NCBI GenBank assembly: GCA_030674185.1
Contig: CM060312.1
Coordinates: 7,671,132 to 7,735,131 of the forward strand
Source: Monoplex corrugatus
Taxonomy: Eukaryota; Mollusca; Gastropoda; Littorinimorpha; Ranellidae
Direction of reading: 5' to 3'
DNA length: 64,000 bases
Both the position numbers and the translations under genes were made by a program. The notes below the pieces were generated by a model. That model was not told where the DNA came from, did not search any database, and worked only from the letters and a program-made list of their open reading frames with translations. Shown here piece after piece: positions 22,704 through 33,036 of this stretch; positions within the stretch are counted from its first letter, which is position 1; every line of letters begins with the position of its first letter.

Positions 22704-23644
22704 CACATAAAAAGTCATGCTCACAGTTTCTGGTGATTTGATGAACATTTTGCAACAAAGTGCAAAGAATGTTTCGCAACAAAATACCAAGGAAACCAGT
22801 CCGTTCCCATGCAAGCTAAATGAAATTTGTCCAAACAGCTAAGTAACCATACCACACTTTCAATATTCCAGTCATGTTTCTGAAATGGTACCTCCCACCT
22901 CTTTTTTTTCCCTTTTATTTTTCAAAATTATTTCCTGAGATGGGCAAACGTGACATTTTCCAGTTCTCTAAAATATGACTGAAGAGGACATGGAAAGTGC
23001 CGTCTTTTTCCTATGCACACAAAGGTAATTTCAAACTATACAAAAATAAAGCTAAAACAAAAACAAAACAATCAACAACAACAACAAAAAACATCAACCA
23101 CAACAAAAAACTTCAGCATCATGCCTTCTAGACCTACAATTTCAAATTTGTTATACTTTCCCTGATCACATTGAGATATCCTCAATGTATGTACACACAC
23201 ACATACACACAAACACCACAAGCTATGGGTTGATGATACACATTTCTTATCTTTTTTACAAAACAATGGTTACTTTACAGAACTGGTGATTCTGGTAGTT
23301 CCTGTACTATTTGGTCCTGTCTTGAGGCCTTGGTGATGTGGAACGCTCTGCTGCCGGATAGTCCCCACAAGTCAAAGTGACCAACAAAAACTGCACGATC
23401 CAGCCTCGTAACAGAACATTTCACCTGACGAAAGTCTCAAGGCCTGACTACAAGCTATTAGAAACTAGCAAAATCACTGACTTAATATTAGAATTTCTTA
23501 CTTTCACAACAGTAAAAATCATGAATCAAGTGTTTTCTTAGATCTCTTTAGATGTACTTTCCACAAGTCTGCTGTGTTTAATTTTTGTTTTGTTTTTGTT
23601 TTTGTAAAGGACTGACTTACGTATACATCATTTTATTACAATGG
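22701..23644. other. No coding sequence recognised; possible UBXN6 3' UTR on the minus strand
   Basis: The interval holds AT-rich sequence with A-rich (CAA)n stretches near 23060-23110 on the plus strand. It lies 3' of UBXN6 and could be transcribed as its 3' UTR, but no single polyadenylation site stands out. Confidence 0.3.
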
Positions 23645-23699
23645 AGTCTATCACATATGGACAGACACACACATACACACACATATACACAACACACGC

Positions 23700-23753
<54 letters not shown>
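23645..23753. repeat. (CA)n microsatellite
   Basis: A mixed CACATA then pure CA run about 300 bases 3' of the UBXN6 stop on the minus strand. Confidence 0.9.
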
Positions 23754-23756
<3 letters not shown>

Positions 23757-24067
23757 TCATTTATAACAATTCTATAACTACTAATCCTCACATTCACATT
23801 TTACCCACCATCAGTCTAAAAAATGTGGAAGTCATACTTCAGGAAAATGACAGAAAGAAGACATCTCCAAACTTTTCCCCTCTTTTTATGCTACATGCAA
23901 ACTAAATGGAAGGCAGACATTTCTGAAAACAAGAAAATGGAATGTCACCCCACGGGTTTACCACCACTAACCTAAGTCCACACATCCATGCAAAGCAAGT
24001 GAAAAGCCAAAGTAAAAACAAGGGGAGGGAGAATTCAACAATGGTACTCAAATCACATTAACAATTA

Positions 24068-24944
24068 TCACTGAAGTTGCTGAATCAAAGCCAATACTTC
24101 TGACTTGAGATAAGGAACAGCTCGATGGGCCCCTTTCTGGGCAGCAAAGTTGGCCTGCACGTCTTCATCCCAGGAAAAGTTGACAACAGCAGCTGGGGCT
24201 AGACCCAGTTCCGCCATGGTGGCATTGTCTTCTGTCAACTTCTGTCCTGTTGAAGTCACCAAGTTGAACATCAGCCAATCGACCAAATGTTCTCCCACAA
24301 ACTGACGTAACGCCGACAGTTTTTCATGAGCCTTGAAGACACCTTGAAGCAGCATGCCATCAGGAAAGCGAACACGCAGTACAGTGAATCGATATTTACG
24401 CAGTTCTTTAAGCTCGTCGCGTTCTCGCATGGCTTTGGTGCGCAGCATACCCAGCTTCTCCACCGCTTCCTCTTTACGTTGCTGCTCTTTCTTCAACTCT
24501 GCCGGTGAAACGTTGTAAAACTCGTCAGGTATTTCAAACTTGGAATCCTTCTTGGAGGGGTGAAACACTTTGAGCGCCCTGTCCAACTGGGGTCGGATAG
24601 GTTCCGCAGCCAGTAAGACCTGCTTGATGTTGGTCAGGCGCTCGGAGTCCTTGGCATAGTCTTCACTCAGCACCCAAAAGCTCTCTTCGTGGTCTTCATG
24701 GGGCAGGGAACGCAACACAAAGCCCGCAGCCTGCATGAACTCGTCAGTCCCTTTCAGACTGGCCACGCGCTCCTGAAAGTTCTTGTTGCCCACACGGATC
24801 TTGTGGAACTTTTCCTCATTAGGGTTGTTGATGGCGTTGTCCAGATACTTAATCAACGTTTCCACACACACTTTCACCTTGTCTGGTTGTTTGTTCAGTG
24901 TGTGAATCATAATGGCTGACGTCATTTCTGGGTCCTCCGCCAGA
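24068..24944 (-). CDS. UBXN6: UBX domain-containing protein 6, coding exon 3 with PUB and UBX domains
   Basis: The exon joins after a split serine codon and runs to a TGA at 24068-24070. A PUB domain spans about residues 155-250 (IHTLNKQPDKVKVCVETLIK, then a conserved KFHKIRVGNKNFQERV block); in this family it binds the C-terminal tail of p97. A linker with KAMRERDELKELRKY leads into the UBX fold at about residues 334-410 (RFTVLRVRFPDGMLLQG to NFSWDED). The UBX fold lacks the FPR loop used by canonical UBX proteins to bind p97, as is known for UBXN6. The acceptor is TTTCAG ending at 24945. The frame is intact throughout. Confidence 0.95.
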
Positions 24945-25239
24945 CTGAAACAGCGTGAAAATGTATGTCATATTAACAAAGATAATTTTTCTTACTTCAT
25001 AAAAATAAAATACATTAAATCAATCTGAAAAGAGGCCATGTTGTCTGTACACTTGCTGAAGAGTAGATGCCAGGATTTGTCAGTTGCTCAGGTCACTTTT
25101 TCCAGCTTTATATTGGTCAGTTTGACAATCCCTTTGTTTTTTGGAGGGAGCGAGATATTGGGAGCGGGGTACTCAAACTAATCCAAATGAAACTGTATAT
25201 ATTGTAGAACATTTCTCAGCTAGTTTTTATTCTATCATC

Positions 25240-25725
25240 ATCATCATCATCAGGTGCCCTGCCGCATGGCGTTGGCGACCATGGACTTCCAACCATCTCT
25301 ATCTCTCGTTGCCCCTAGCATCTCCCCCACCCTCCTCATCCCTAGCCACTCTGCAAGTCCGTCTAGCATTTTCTCCCTGGGTCTACCTGGTGCTCTCTTT
25401 CCCTCCAGCTTTCCCGTTGTGACCAGGTGCTCCAAATCCCCCTTCCTCATAAAATGGCTTTTAAATGTTGCCTGTCTTTTCCTAATCTTCCTTATGAGTG
25501 ATCTACTTGTGTCTGCCTCCATCAAGACTGTCTCGTTTGTTTTCTTTGCTGTCCATGGAACTCTCAACATTCTTCTTAGAAACCACATCTCGGCTGCCTC
25601 AATCTTGCTCTGGCTTTGCTTGCTGACTGTCCACGCCTCGCATCTGTACAACAGTATTGGTTCTATATAACATTCAAGGACTCTCTTCTGATGTTAATTG
25701 ATAGATTTTATTCTACAGATATTAA
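25240..25725 (-). mobile_element. RTE-like LINE, 5'-truncated 3' end
   Basis: On the minus strand the ORF has CEAWTVSKQSQSKIEAAEMW, RRMLRVPWTAKKTNE and GRPREKMLDGLAEW, ending RQGT and a stop followed by a (TGA)n tail (25240-25252 in plus orientation ATC repeats). This C-terminal region follows the reverse transcriptase in endonuclease-RT LINEs. Other copies are at 35.33, 43.2, 50.4 and 54.6 kb. It is truncated upstream of the RT domain and sits in UBXN6 intron 2. Confidence 0.8.
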
Positions 25726-25787
25726 AAAAAAAAAGCAAGGCCATATGCTTTGTCAAGCAGTCACCAACTTTTCTTTTACCTTACTGC

Positions 25788-25925
25788 AGGTGTCTTGTCT
25801 CTCAGGCCTGGTTAACAACAGGACATACTACTAAAGGAAGAGGACAGTATAGCTTGATGTCACAGTTTCAATCCTAGTGGAATTCCACAGCATCATCACT
25901 ATCAACTCCATTTTCATGTATCATC
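25788..25925 (+). repeat. SINE body fragment (plus orientation)
   Basis: GTCTCTCAGGCCTGGTTAAC to GGAATTCCACAGCATCATC matches the 3' half of the tRNA-derived SINE at 22330-22490. No head is present. Confidence 0.6.
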
Positions 25926-26094
25926 TGACCAAACTTTTGTGCTGCCTTAGAGACCCCCTGATAAAGGAGATTACCACTACAGACCTCCATCCACAGCCCC
26001 ATGAACCACCAACACCACAGACCCCAACCTGAATTCATCTTGGGCATGAAAGTGACACAGGAAATTGAAAGAGCAATCATCACTAGATCAGGGT

Positions 26095-26400
26095 ATGAAT
26101 GACCACAAGATTTGGGACAATTTTCATAACGATATGATGACTGATGATCTCATGATAACAGGTGTAATAATCATGACCCTATGGATTTCCATCTAGGGTT
26201 GAGACTGTGTGACAGAGCTGTAATCTACGCTTACTATAATAAAATACGGCATCAACCAGGCCTGACAGATACAGACACCTGCAATACTGGTCTGGAAATG
26301 GAGCAAAACTATCAATGACACATCAATGAAATGGATGAGACTCAAATGTGTGGTCCCAGTCTTCTCAGGAATTCAACAAATAAATGGTATCATAATTCAT
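26095..26400 (-). repeat. SINE body copy (minus orientation)
   Basis: GGGACAATTTTCATAACGAT, AGGGTTGAGACTGTGTGACA and CCAGGCCTGACAGATACAGA occur in the same order as in the 61.4-62.0 kb copy. Here the GGGTTGAGACTG junction is uninterrupted, so it shows the empty site for the MITE found there. Confidence 0.65.
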
Positions 26401-26494
26401 TACAATGAAAGGCATTTGAGGAGAAAATATGTTATTGGGAAAAACAAGTTATTCCTATCCCAATGTCAAGAATTCAACAGATGCACAGACAGGC

Positions 26495-26645
26495 ACAGCA
26501 GTCAAGTGATCAAGACATTAGACTTCCAAACAGGAGGTTTGGGTTCAGTCCTGCTGGGTACCTCCCACATGTGGGTAAAGACTGGAGATTTTTTTGATCT
26601 TCCAGGTCAATATGTGTACATCGTAACACCTAAATCCTCTTAGGC
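26495..26645 (+). repeat. tRNA-derived SINE, second family
   Basis: The head has AGTCAAGTGATCAAGAC.TT (A-box region) and GGTTTGGGTTCAGTCC (B box). The body ACTGGAGATTTTTTTGATCT, CCAGGTCAATATG matches in reverse complement at about 58180-58235. The tail is CACCTAAATCCTC. Confidence 0.55.
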
Positions 26646-27750
26646 ATATACCCAAGCAGCACATCAAATATGCACATCACAGAACCTGTAAGTCATGTTA
26701 GTGTCTGATGGCACATGGAAACATAGAAACACCAACTGTCACAACAATTTTGTTGTGGTGTTTATATTATTATTGTTGTTTAAAGCCCAGCCGACTGCGC
26801 AGAGCCATATCAAGGCTATTTGTTGTGTCAAAAATCAAAACATTTCAAAGCAAATTATGAATACGTTGATCTTGAAACTGAACTTGCAAAATGCCTGTGT
26901 AATCAAGAATTTTTAATAAGAAATTCCCAGGTCTAAGCCATATAAACACGACATTCTATCATCTCTAAATACAAATTTAGATGAAAGAACATTACATTAA
27001 CTGTAAACACTTGAAAAACAGCCACTCTCTCCATGTTATATACAGTATGTCATCCTTCAATGATGCATGCACGCTTGAATATGCTTTCCGTGCATGTGCA
27101 GACAGCACACACATAACTTGAAACATGCCAACTGTCATGAATAACAATGTTAATACAGAACGGACATGTAGGTACGGTTCCACGTTTATACACATTAGGT
27201 CATGATCAAACCTAAGCTAAAGACAAGATCAAACTGAAAAAAAATCTGAAGAGCCTATGTTAAAAACAAATAAAGAGAGTAAATGTATACACACTGCCAC
27301 TTTGTTTGAGAGAGGACATAGGAAAAACAAGATGTGAAGCAGTCATCAGAAAACACAAAAGAGAAAATCTAAGGGGTTCTGGGGTCATGCTTCCCCAGAA
27401 TGTTTTAAAAAAGAATTAAGATTTCTGCAATCTCAGGCATTTTTAGGCATCAAATCAGACATTCTAATTACTCTAAACTAGTAATATCTGCACTACTCAT
27501 TTCAATTGTAAAATTGCAAACTATGCTCATTAAATTTACTCTATCTGAAAAAAATATGCTGGACATAGATATTCCGATGAAAAAATCTATGTAACTGGAG
27601 GAAAGAGATTCTTTTTGCTAGAAATCCGTGGATCTAAAGAGAAATCCTATCTTTGAGTCATAAAAGAATAAACATACAAAACAATGAATCAAATTAAAGA
27701 AAAAACAAAGGATGCTCTAAGGGATCTGGAGTTAATCAAATTGCTTATAC
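26646..27750. other. UBXN6 intron 2 remainder; repeats only
   Basis: No coding sequence is seen. At 26760-26825 there is a fragment of the GCCCAGCCGACTGCGCAGAG repeat, and at about 27365-27480 a reverse-complement copy of the repeat at 10925-11035. The rest is AT-rich. Confidence 0.5.
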
Positions 27751-27988
27751 CTGATGTAGAGGAAGGTCTGAATGTGTCCCTCCATCTCCTCCTTAGGCAG
27801 CACTTCAGGTCCAATTTCTGGACAGCAGTACAACACTTTGGGCAGCATTGGCGCTCCATCCAGAGTCACCTCTCTGGGACCCACCTGTGCAGCAGCAGCC
27901 TGACTCACAGCAGCTTCTGCCTCCAGCAGTTTACGTTTCTCTGCTTCCATTTCTGTACGCATGCGAGCACGTACAACTGTCGTGCTGT
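27751..27988 (-). CDS. UBXN6: UBX domain-containing protein 6, coding exon 2
   Basis: The exon completes an aspartate codon and encodes STTVVRARMRTEMEAEKRKL, a charged helix. It then covers the segment with LPKVLYCCPEIGPEVLPKEE that precedes the PUB domain and corresponds to the conserved YFTCPLTGA..RK region of the family. The acceptor is TTTACAG ending at 27989 and the donor GTATAAG starts at 27750. The exit phase is 2. These are residues 72-150 of the protein. Confidence 0.93.
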
Positions 27989-28179
27989 CTGTAAACATGG
28001 GCAAACAGCACAAAAGGTTCAATTATATATGCTCAACTCATGACCACAAATATCAACCTGGCAACAAAAATATCAATCGAAATATTAACTCTGTTTTGCA
28101 AGCCAAGTTTTTCATCTTTCTTCCTCTTGCACCATCATGCCTAATCCACTCGGAGAAAAGGATTATATTTTAAGTCCTT

Positions 28180-28315
28180 GGTTTTGGTATTTGGTGTTTG
28201 TTCATTGGCCGAAAGTTTACAGCCATGCTGCCTGGTTGTGTTAGATATGCATTCTGATTCTGTTTTCATGTTTTTTCTGGTTCTTGTAGATAACAGCTTG
28301 ACACAAGATCATGGG
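28180..28315 (+). repeat. Single arm of the 18.9-kb inverted-repeat family
   Basis: TTTGGTGTTTGTTCATTGGC, TGCCTGGTTGTGTTAGATAT and GTTTTTTCTGGTTCTTG match the right arm at 19090-19210 in order. It lies in UBXN6 intron 1. Confidence 0.6.
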
Positions 28316-28534
28316 TAATATTTTCTTCATTACGTCAGTGTTTACTAAGCTAAATGTATTCACCAATAACCAACTTCTGTTTCTATAAAGGTAAAACCTT
28401 AGACTGAACAGCCTACTGTGCAGCCAGCAAAGGTCAGACCATAACAAAAAAAGACTTACCATGAAGGAAACTTAAGCTGAGTCTGTGCCCTCTGTTCTTC
28501 ATCAAATATGGCAGAATCAGGGTAAACATCAACA

Positions 28535-28727
28535 TTAACCCCTTGACTTCTGCACCCTATCGGCCAACTGCAAAAACTTAACCCTCTGACTACTCCACCC
28601 TATCCACCAGCTTCCTGCAAGAAGCTGGTGGATAGGGTGAAGGAGTCAAAGGGTTAAGTTTCTGCCTTGCTAGCATGATTGACAATGCAAGATACTGGTG
28701 GACAGGGTGCTGGAGTCAAAGGGTTAA
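28535..28727. repeat. Palindromic MITE, nested copy in UBXN6 intron 1
   Basis: The copy has a short outer left arm (GCCAACTGCAAAAACTTAACC), an inner palindrome around CTGCAAG, and a long outer right arm with TGCTAGCATGATTGACAATG. It ends 59 bases from the donor of UBXN6 exon 1. Confidence 0.82.
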
Positions 28728-28785
28728 CAAAATTATTTCTGTTAAGCCAGTGGATAAGGTGAAAAAGTGAATGAGTCAATGATAC

Positions 28786-28999
28786 CTTTAGTCTGGTTAC
28801 TGAGCCGGGCCAGAGCAGCATCAGCAGCTTTCTGCGCGGCCGCTGCATCAGTTGGTGCTGGTCTTGATTGGTGTCTGGCATTACCAGCGTTGGATGTTTT
28901 AGGTCGTGCTGTGGGCTCATCCAGTCGGTGGCCTTCTCCAGCCTTCTTGAACTTCACATTCAGTTTGCGTTTCTCGAAGAATCTCTTGATGGCAGACAT
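28786..28999 (-). CDS. UBXN6: UBX domain-containing protein 6, coding exon 1
   Basis: UBXN6 (UBXD1) is a cytosolic cofactor of the hexameric AAA ATPase p97/VCP. It acts in endolysosomal sorting and in autophagy of damaged mitochondria and lysosomes. The ATG is at 28997-28999 and the product starts MSAIKRFFEKRKLNVKFKKA, matching the conserved UBXN6 N-terminus (basic FF.E.K...KFK.AG.G). Further on it has an alanine-rich DAAAAQKAADAALARL helix like the family's. The donor GTATCA begins at 28785 and the exon ends in phase 1. A likely 5' UTR acceptor (CTTTTGTTTTGCAG) lies upstream near 29125-29138, so an untranslated first exon is expected further up. The three exons sum to 442 residues plus stop, close to the usual length of about 440. 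Confidence 0.93.
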
Positions 29000-29319
29000 T
29001 GTATCAGTTTATAAATGACTGTGCTTGGAGCAACAGTAGTTCCCTGATTTTATGATTGTTGTCCTTCCTCTCTTTTTTCCTGGATGTCAAATGATGATGA
29101 TCTTACTTCTGTTTCTTGTTGAAAGCTGCAAAACAAAAGATAATTCTGTGGATTTATCATCTACATCTTACAAATTATTTTGCATCAAGTTATTCTGCAT
29201 ACATTTCATACTGTAAATTATCCTAATTCTAAAAGTATATAAAAAGGTCATCCAATACATTGTGAGAACATGTCTATAAAACTGTAACAAAATCAGGATC
29301 ACTACCTTTCTATAATCCC

Positions 29320-29511
29320 TCAATCAATCAAACAATCTAACTCTTCTAGAATGACTGATTCCCATCTGTTGAGAAGGTCCAAAACACTCGTTGCTAGGCA
29401 ACCAGAGTTGATTTCTTGTATCTGCTTGGCCAGCTCCACTTCAAAGTCATCCAAGTTGAAGAAACTCACCACAGAGGGGTTATTTTGGCTATCTAAGTCT
29501 GGGGGATTCAT
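29320..29511 (-). CDS. Orphan 63-residue ORF, possible exon
   Basis: The reading frame starts MNPPDLDSQNNPS and continues FFNLDDFEVELAKQIQEIN, ending EELDCLID and a stop. It is acidic with an amphipathic helix-like middle and has natural codon usage. A good acceptor (TGTTCTCCAG) sits two bases before the ATG, so it may be an internal exon. I do not recognise a family. It lies upstream of UBXN6 on the same strand and could be a 5' exon of a neighbouring gene. Confidence 0.3.
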   Translation of the reverse strand: MNPPDLDSQNNPSVVSFFNLDDFEVELAKQIQEINSGCLATSVLDLLNRWESVILEELDCLID

Positions 29512-29574
29512 ATCTGGAGAACAGGCAGGGTGTGGCAGAGCATCATCCCATTGATGATTGATATGACATCTGAA

Positions 29575-30729
29575 GTGACGTTACCCTCTCTGCTTTGTGA
29601 CAATATGCACTTACCCTCTCTGCTTTGTGACAATATGCACTTACCCTCTCTCTGCTTTGTGACAATATGCACTTACCCTCTCTGCTTTGTGACAATATGC
29701 ACTTACCCTCTCTCTGCTTTGTGACAATATGCACTTACCCTCTCTGCTTTGTGACAATATGCACTTACCCTCTCTGCTTTGTGACAATATGCACTTACCC
29801 TCTCTGCTTTGTGACAATATGCACTTACCCTCTCTGCTTTGTGACAATATGCACTTACCCTCTCTGCTTTGTGACAATATGCACTTACCCTCTCTGCTTT
29901 GTGACAATATGCACTTACCCTCTCTGCTTTGTGACAATATGCACTTACCCTCTCTGCTTTGTGACAATATGCACTTACCCTCTCTGCTTTGTGACAATAT
30001 GCACTTACCCTCTCTGCTTTGTAACAATATGCACTTACCCTCTCTGCTTTGTGACAATATGCACTTACCCTCTCTGCTTTGTGACAATATGCACTTACCC
30101 TCTCTCTGCTTTGTGACAATATGCACTTACCCTCTCTGCTTTGTGACAATATGCACTTACCCTCTCTGCTTTGTGACAATATGCACTTACCCTCTCTGCT
30201 TTGTGACAATATGCACTTACCCTCTCTGCTTTGTGACAATATGCACTTACCCTCTCTGCTTTGTGACAATATGCACTTACCCTCTCTCTGCTTTGTGACA
30301 ATATGCACTTACCCTCTCTGCTTTGTGACAATATGCACTTACCCTCTCTGCTTTGTGACAATATGCACTTACCCTCTCTGCTTTGTGACAATATGCACTT
30401 ACCCTCTCTGCTTTGTGACAATATGCACTTACCCTCTCTGCTTTGTGACAATATGCACTTACCCTCTCTCTGCTTTGTGACAATATGCACTTACCCTCTC
30501 TGCTTTGTGACAATATGCACTTACCCTCTCTGCTTTGTGACAATATGCACTTACCCTCTCTGCTTTGTGACAATATGCACTTACCCTCTCTGCTTTGTGA
30601 CAATATGCACTTACCCTCTCTCTGCTTTGTGACAATATGCACTTACCCTCTCTGCTTTGTGACAATATGCACTTACCCTCTCTCTGCTTTGTGACAATAT
30701 GCACTTACCCTCTCTGTGCTTTGTGACAA
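29575..30729. repeat. 30-bp minisatellite, about 37 copies, with a splice donor in each minus-strand unit
   Basis: The unit is ACTTACCCTCTCTGCTTTGT followed by GACAATATGC; about one unit in five has an extra TC, making 32 bp. Read on the minus strand each unit contains AGAGGGTAAGTGC, a strong 5' splice site. Because most units are a multiple of three, long artefactual ORFs appear on both strands. Confidence 0.95.
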
Positions 30730-30848
30730 TATCATGAATATGCACTATCAGATGACCTCACTAGCATGTTACCTAACAGCGTTTTAAATTTCTTGCAGAT
30801 TACTGGTCATTGCATTTTCATCAGACATATCCTGTAGTTGTCCTGCTT

Positions 30849-30950
30849 TAAAGTTTGTCCCATCAGAATGCTATGACAACTACTTTAAAGTTTGTCCCAT
30901 CAGAATGCTATGACAACTACTTTAAAGTTTGTCCCATCAGAATGCTATGT
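30849..30950. repeat. Three copies of a 37-bp unit
   Basis: TTTAAAGTTTGTCCCATCAG followed by AATGCTATG occurs three times in tandem, the first two spaced by ACAACTAC. Confidence 0.85.
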
Positions 30951-31454
30951 GCTGTCAATACATCCTTGTTATCATAGGCTCATATCATTATCAGCTTTAA
31001 ATTTTCTTGCTTTCTTCTGAAATTGATGGACTTTAAAGAGGCCACACTGCACCACCCAGATAACTGTCTCTTTAATTCCAGCTCATGAGTCATGCCTACT
31101 TAGCCAGGTTTTGTCAACGGCAACTAGCCAATTTAAAAACCTGTCACTCATATTTATGTGCTTGTTTAACCCTTTTGCATTTGCACTGCTAGATGTAAAG
31201 GTAGCTCCTAGTATTCGCATTCGAATGTAGCACAGCGTCAGTACAAAGTCTTTCAGCTTGCATCCCAGAATGCTCGTACTATTTTTAGAACATTCAACGC
31301 AAGATTCTAACCACATGCGCGATAAGACAGCAAGGCTAGTAGTGATGGAAATTCCCCACACATGTGCCGGAAAAGGTTGGGCGATCTCAACCGCTACAAA
31401 CAGATCGGCACATTCTTCAGCAGGGCGGTTACTGGTTTTGTGAACAGCTAAGGG

Positions 31455-31622
31455 TTAACCCTCTGACTCCCATACCCTATTCACCAACTGCAAAAACTTA
31501 ACCCTTTCACTTCCTTTGGTGGATAGTGTGAAACTGAAAGAGCCCAAGAGTTAATTTTTGCTTTGCTATCACCGATGTTGATGCAGGATGCTAGTAGTTA
31601 GGGTGAGGGAGTCAAAGATTAA
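31455..31622. repeat. Palindromic MITE, degraded copy
   Basis: Only part of the inner palindrome remains (CCTTTGGTGGATAGTGTG). The outer short left arm and long right arm (CTTTGCTATCACCGATGTTG) are recognisable. It ends GAGTCAAAGATTAA. Confidence 0.7.
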
Positions 31623-31637
31623 TAGCCATGAAATCCA

Positions 31638-31736
31638 GGACATTTTCACAAAGCTACAATGATAATGACAGTGGGGATGATACTCATGATGCTATGGCGT
31701 TCCATGTAGGAGTGAAAATGCATGACAACACTGTAG
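31638..31736 (-). repeat. SINE body, left part of a copy split by a LINE
   Basis: GGACATTTTCACAAAGCTAC to GCATGACAACACTGTA corresponds to 61395-61470 plus 61731-61755 of the contiguous SINE order. The continuation (CTGTACTCTATACTTTC) is found at about 34625. A 22-base segment (GTGAAAATGCATGACAACAC) is duplicated at the junction. Confidence 0.6.
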
Positions 31737-31737
31737 A

Positions 31738-33036
31738 GTGAAAATGCATGACAACACTCAAGATCGTTTCTTCAAAGATCCCTTTGACTTTTCAAGAAAG
31801 CTGTTTGAACAACCCAAATCAGGGACTCTCACAGTGGGCAAGGAAACCCTAGAGCAGCATCTCAGGGAAACATATTCCGATTCTCAGCGCGAGGCACCAC
31901 TTGAAATCCAGAATCTGGTTTGGCCTGCAGCGCCAGAAGGAAAATTCAATAACAAACCACCAACACTGGATGAAGTGAAGAACGTAGTAAAGAAAGCCAG
32001 AGCCAAGTCAGCACCTGGACCTAACGGAATACCATACCTGCTCTACAAGAAATGCCCAAAAGTGCTCGAGTGGCTCCACAAGATGATTCGATCAGCATGG
32101 AGGAACCAGAAGATCAGCGACCAATGGATGAGAGCTGAAGGAGTGTACATTCCGAAGGAGCAGAACTCCAGCAGCATCATTCAGTTCAGGCCAATATCAC
32201 TTCTGAACGTCGAGGGGAAAATCTTTTTCTCTGTTATGGCAGCAAGATTGACAAAATACCTGACTGAAAACAAGTATCTGGATATGTCAGTCCAAAAGGG
32301 AGGCATACCAGGAATGCCTGGATGCTTGGAACATGCCACGTTGATTTGGGATGCCATCCAAAAAGCAAGAACAGAGAAGAGAAACATTGACGTAGTTTGG
32401 CTTGATCTGGCGAATGCATATGGATCAGTTCCACACGATATGATCCAGCTGGCTCTTGAAATGTATCACATCCCAGAAAACATCCGAACAATGCTGAGGA
32501 AGTATTTCCAAGGGTTCTCAATGCGGTTCTCTACCAAAGAATACACCACGGACTGGATAGACCTAGAGGTGGGCATTGCAATGGGCTGTGCAATCTCTCC
32601 CATACTGTTCGTGTTGGCAATGGAAGTCATCTTGAAAGCTGCAATGAAGAGTTCAGGTCCAGTGAATCTGGGAGATGGATACCAGATGCCTCCTCTGAAA
32701 GCTTTCATGGATGACACAACAGTCTTGTCCACGGATGAGGAAGAGACACACCAAATCTTAAAGCAGCTGGATGAGCTGGTGGCCTCTTCAAGAATGAGGT
32801 TCAAACCTAAGAAATCCCGAAGTCTCTCACTGCGAAAAGGAAAAGTGGCAGATTCAGTCAAATTCATGGTAGCCAACCAAGCCATCCCCACTGTCACAGA
32901 AGAGCCAGTAAAAAGTCTCGGAAGATGGTATGATGACTCCCTGAAAGACACACAAAGGGGATGTGAAACCAAGCAAACAGCAGAAGAAGGCCTGAAGAAA
33001 ATAGATACAAAGTCTGGTGTCTACAGTTCATGCTGA
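31738..33036 (+). pseudogene. Reverse transcriptase part of the RLE-type LINE
   Basis: The frame contains the RT fingers and palm motifs in order: KKARAKSAPGPNGIPY, QFRPISLLNVEGKIF, VVWLDLANAYGSVPH, VGIAMGCAISPILF and the catalytic AFMDDTTVL. The aspartate pair is preceded by F-M rather than the usual F-A or Y-A of LINEs. A conserved GGIPGMPGCLEH precedes the palm. The frame ends artificially at 33034-33036; the true continuation is in another frame from about 33005. The start is truncated: the first codon shown is simply the start of the open frame. Confidence 0.85.

Noticed and set aside
29641..30704. Long ORFs of 80-200 codons on both strands with ten-residue repeats
   Set aside because: They are produced by the 30-bp minisatellite, whose unit length is a multiple of three. 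The same pattern appears on both strands.
32466..32972. 168-codon minus-strand ORF across the LINE
   Set aside because: It is the antisense shadow of the RT coding region, which has all catalytic motifs on the plus strand.
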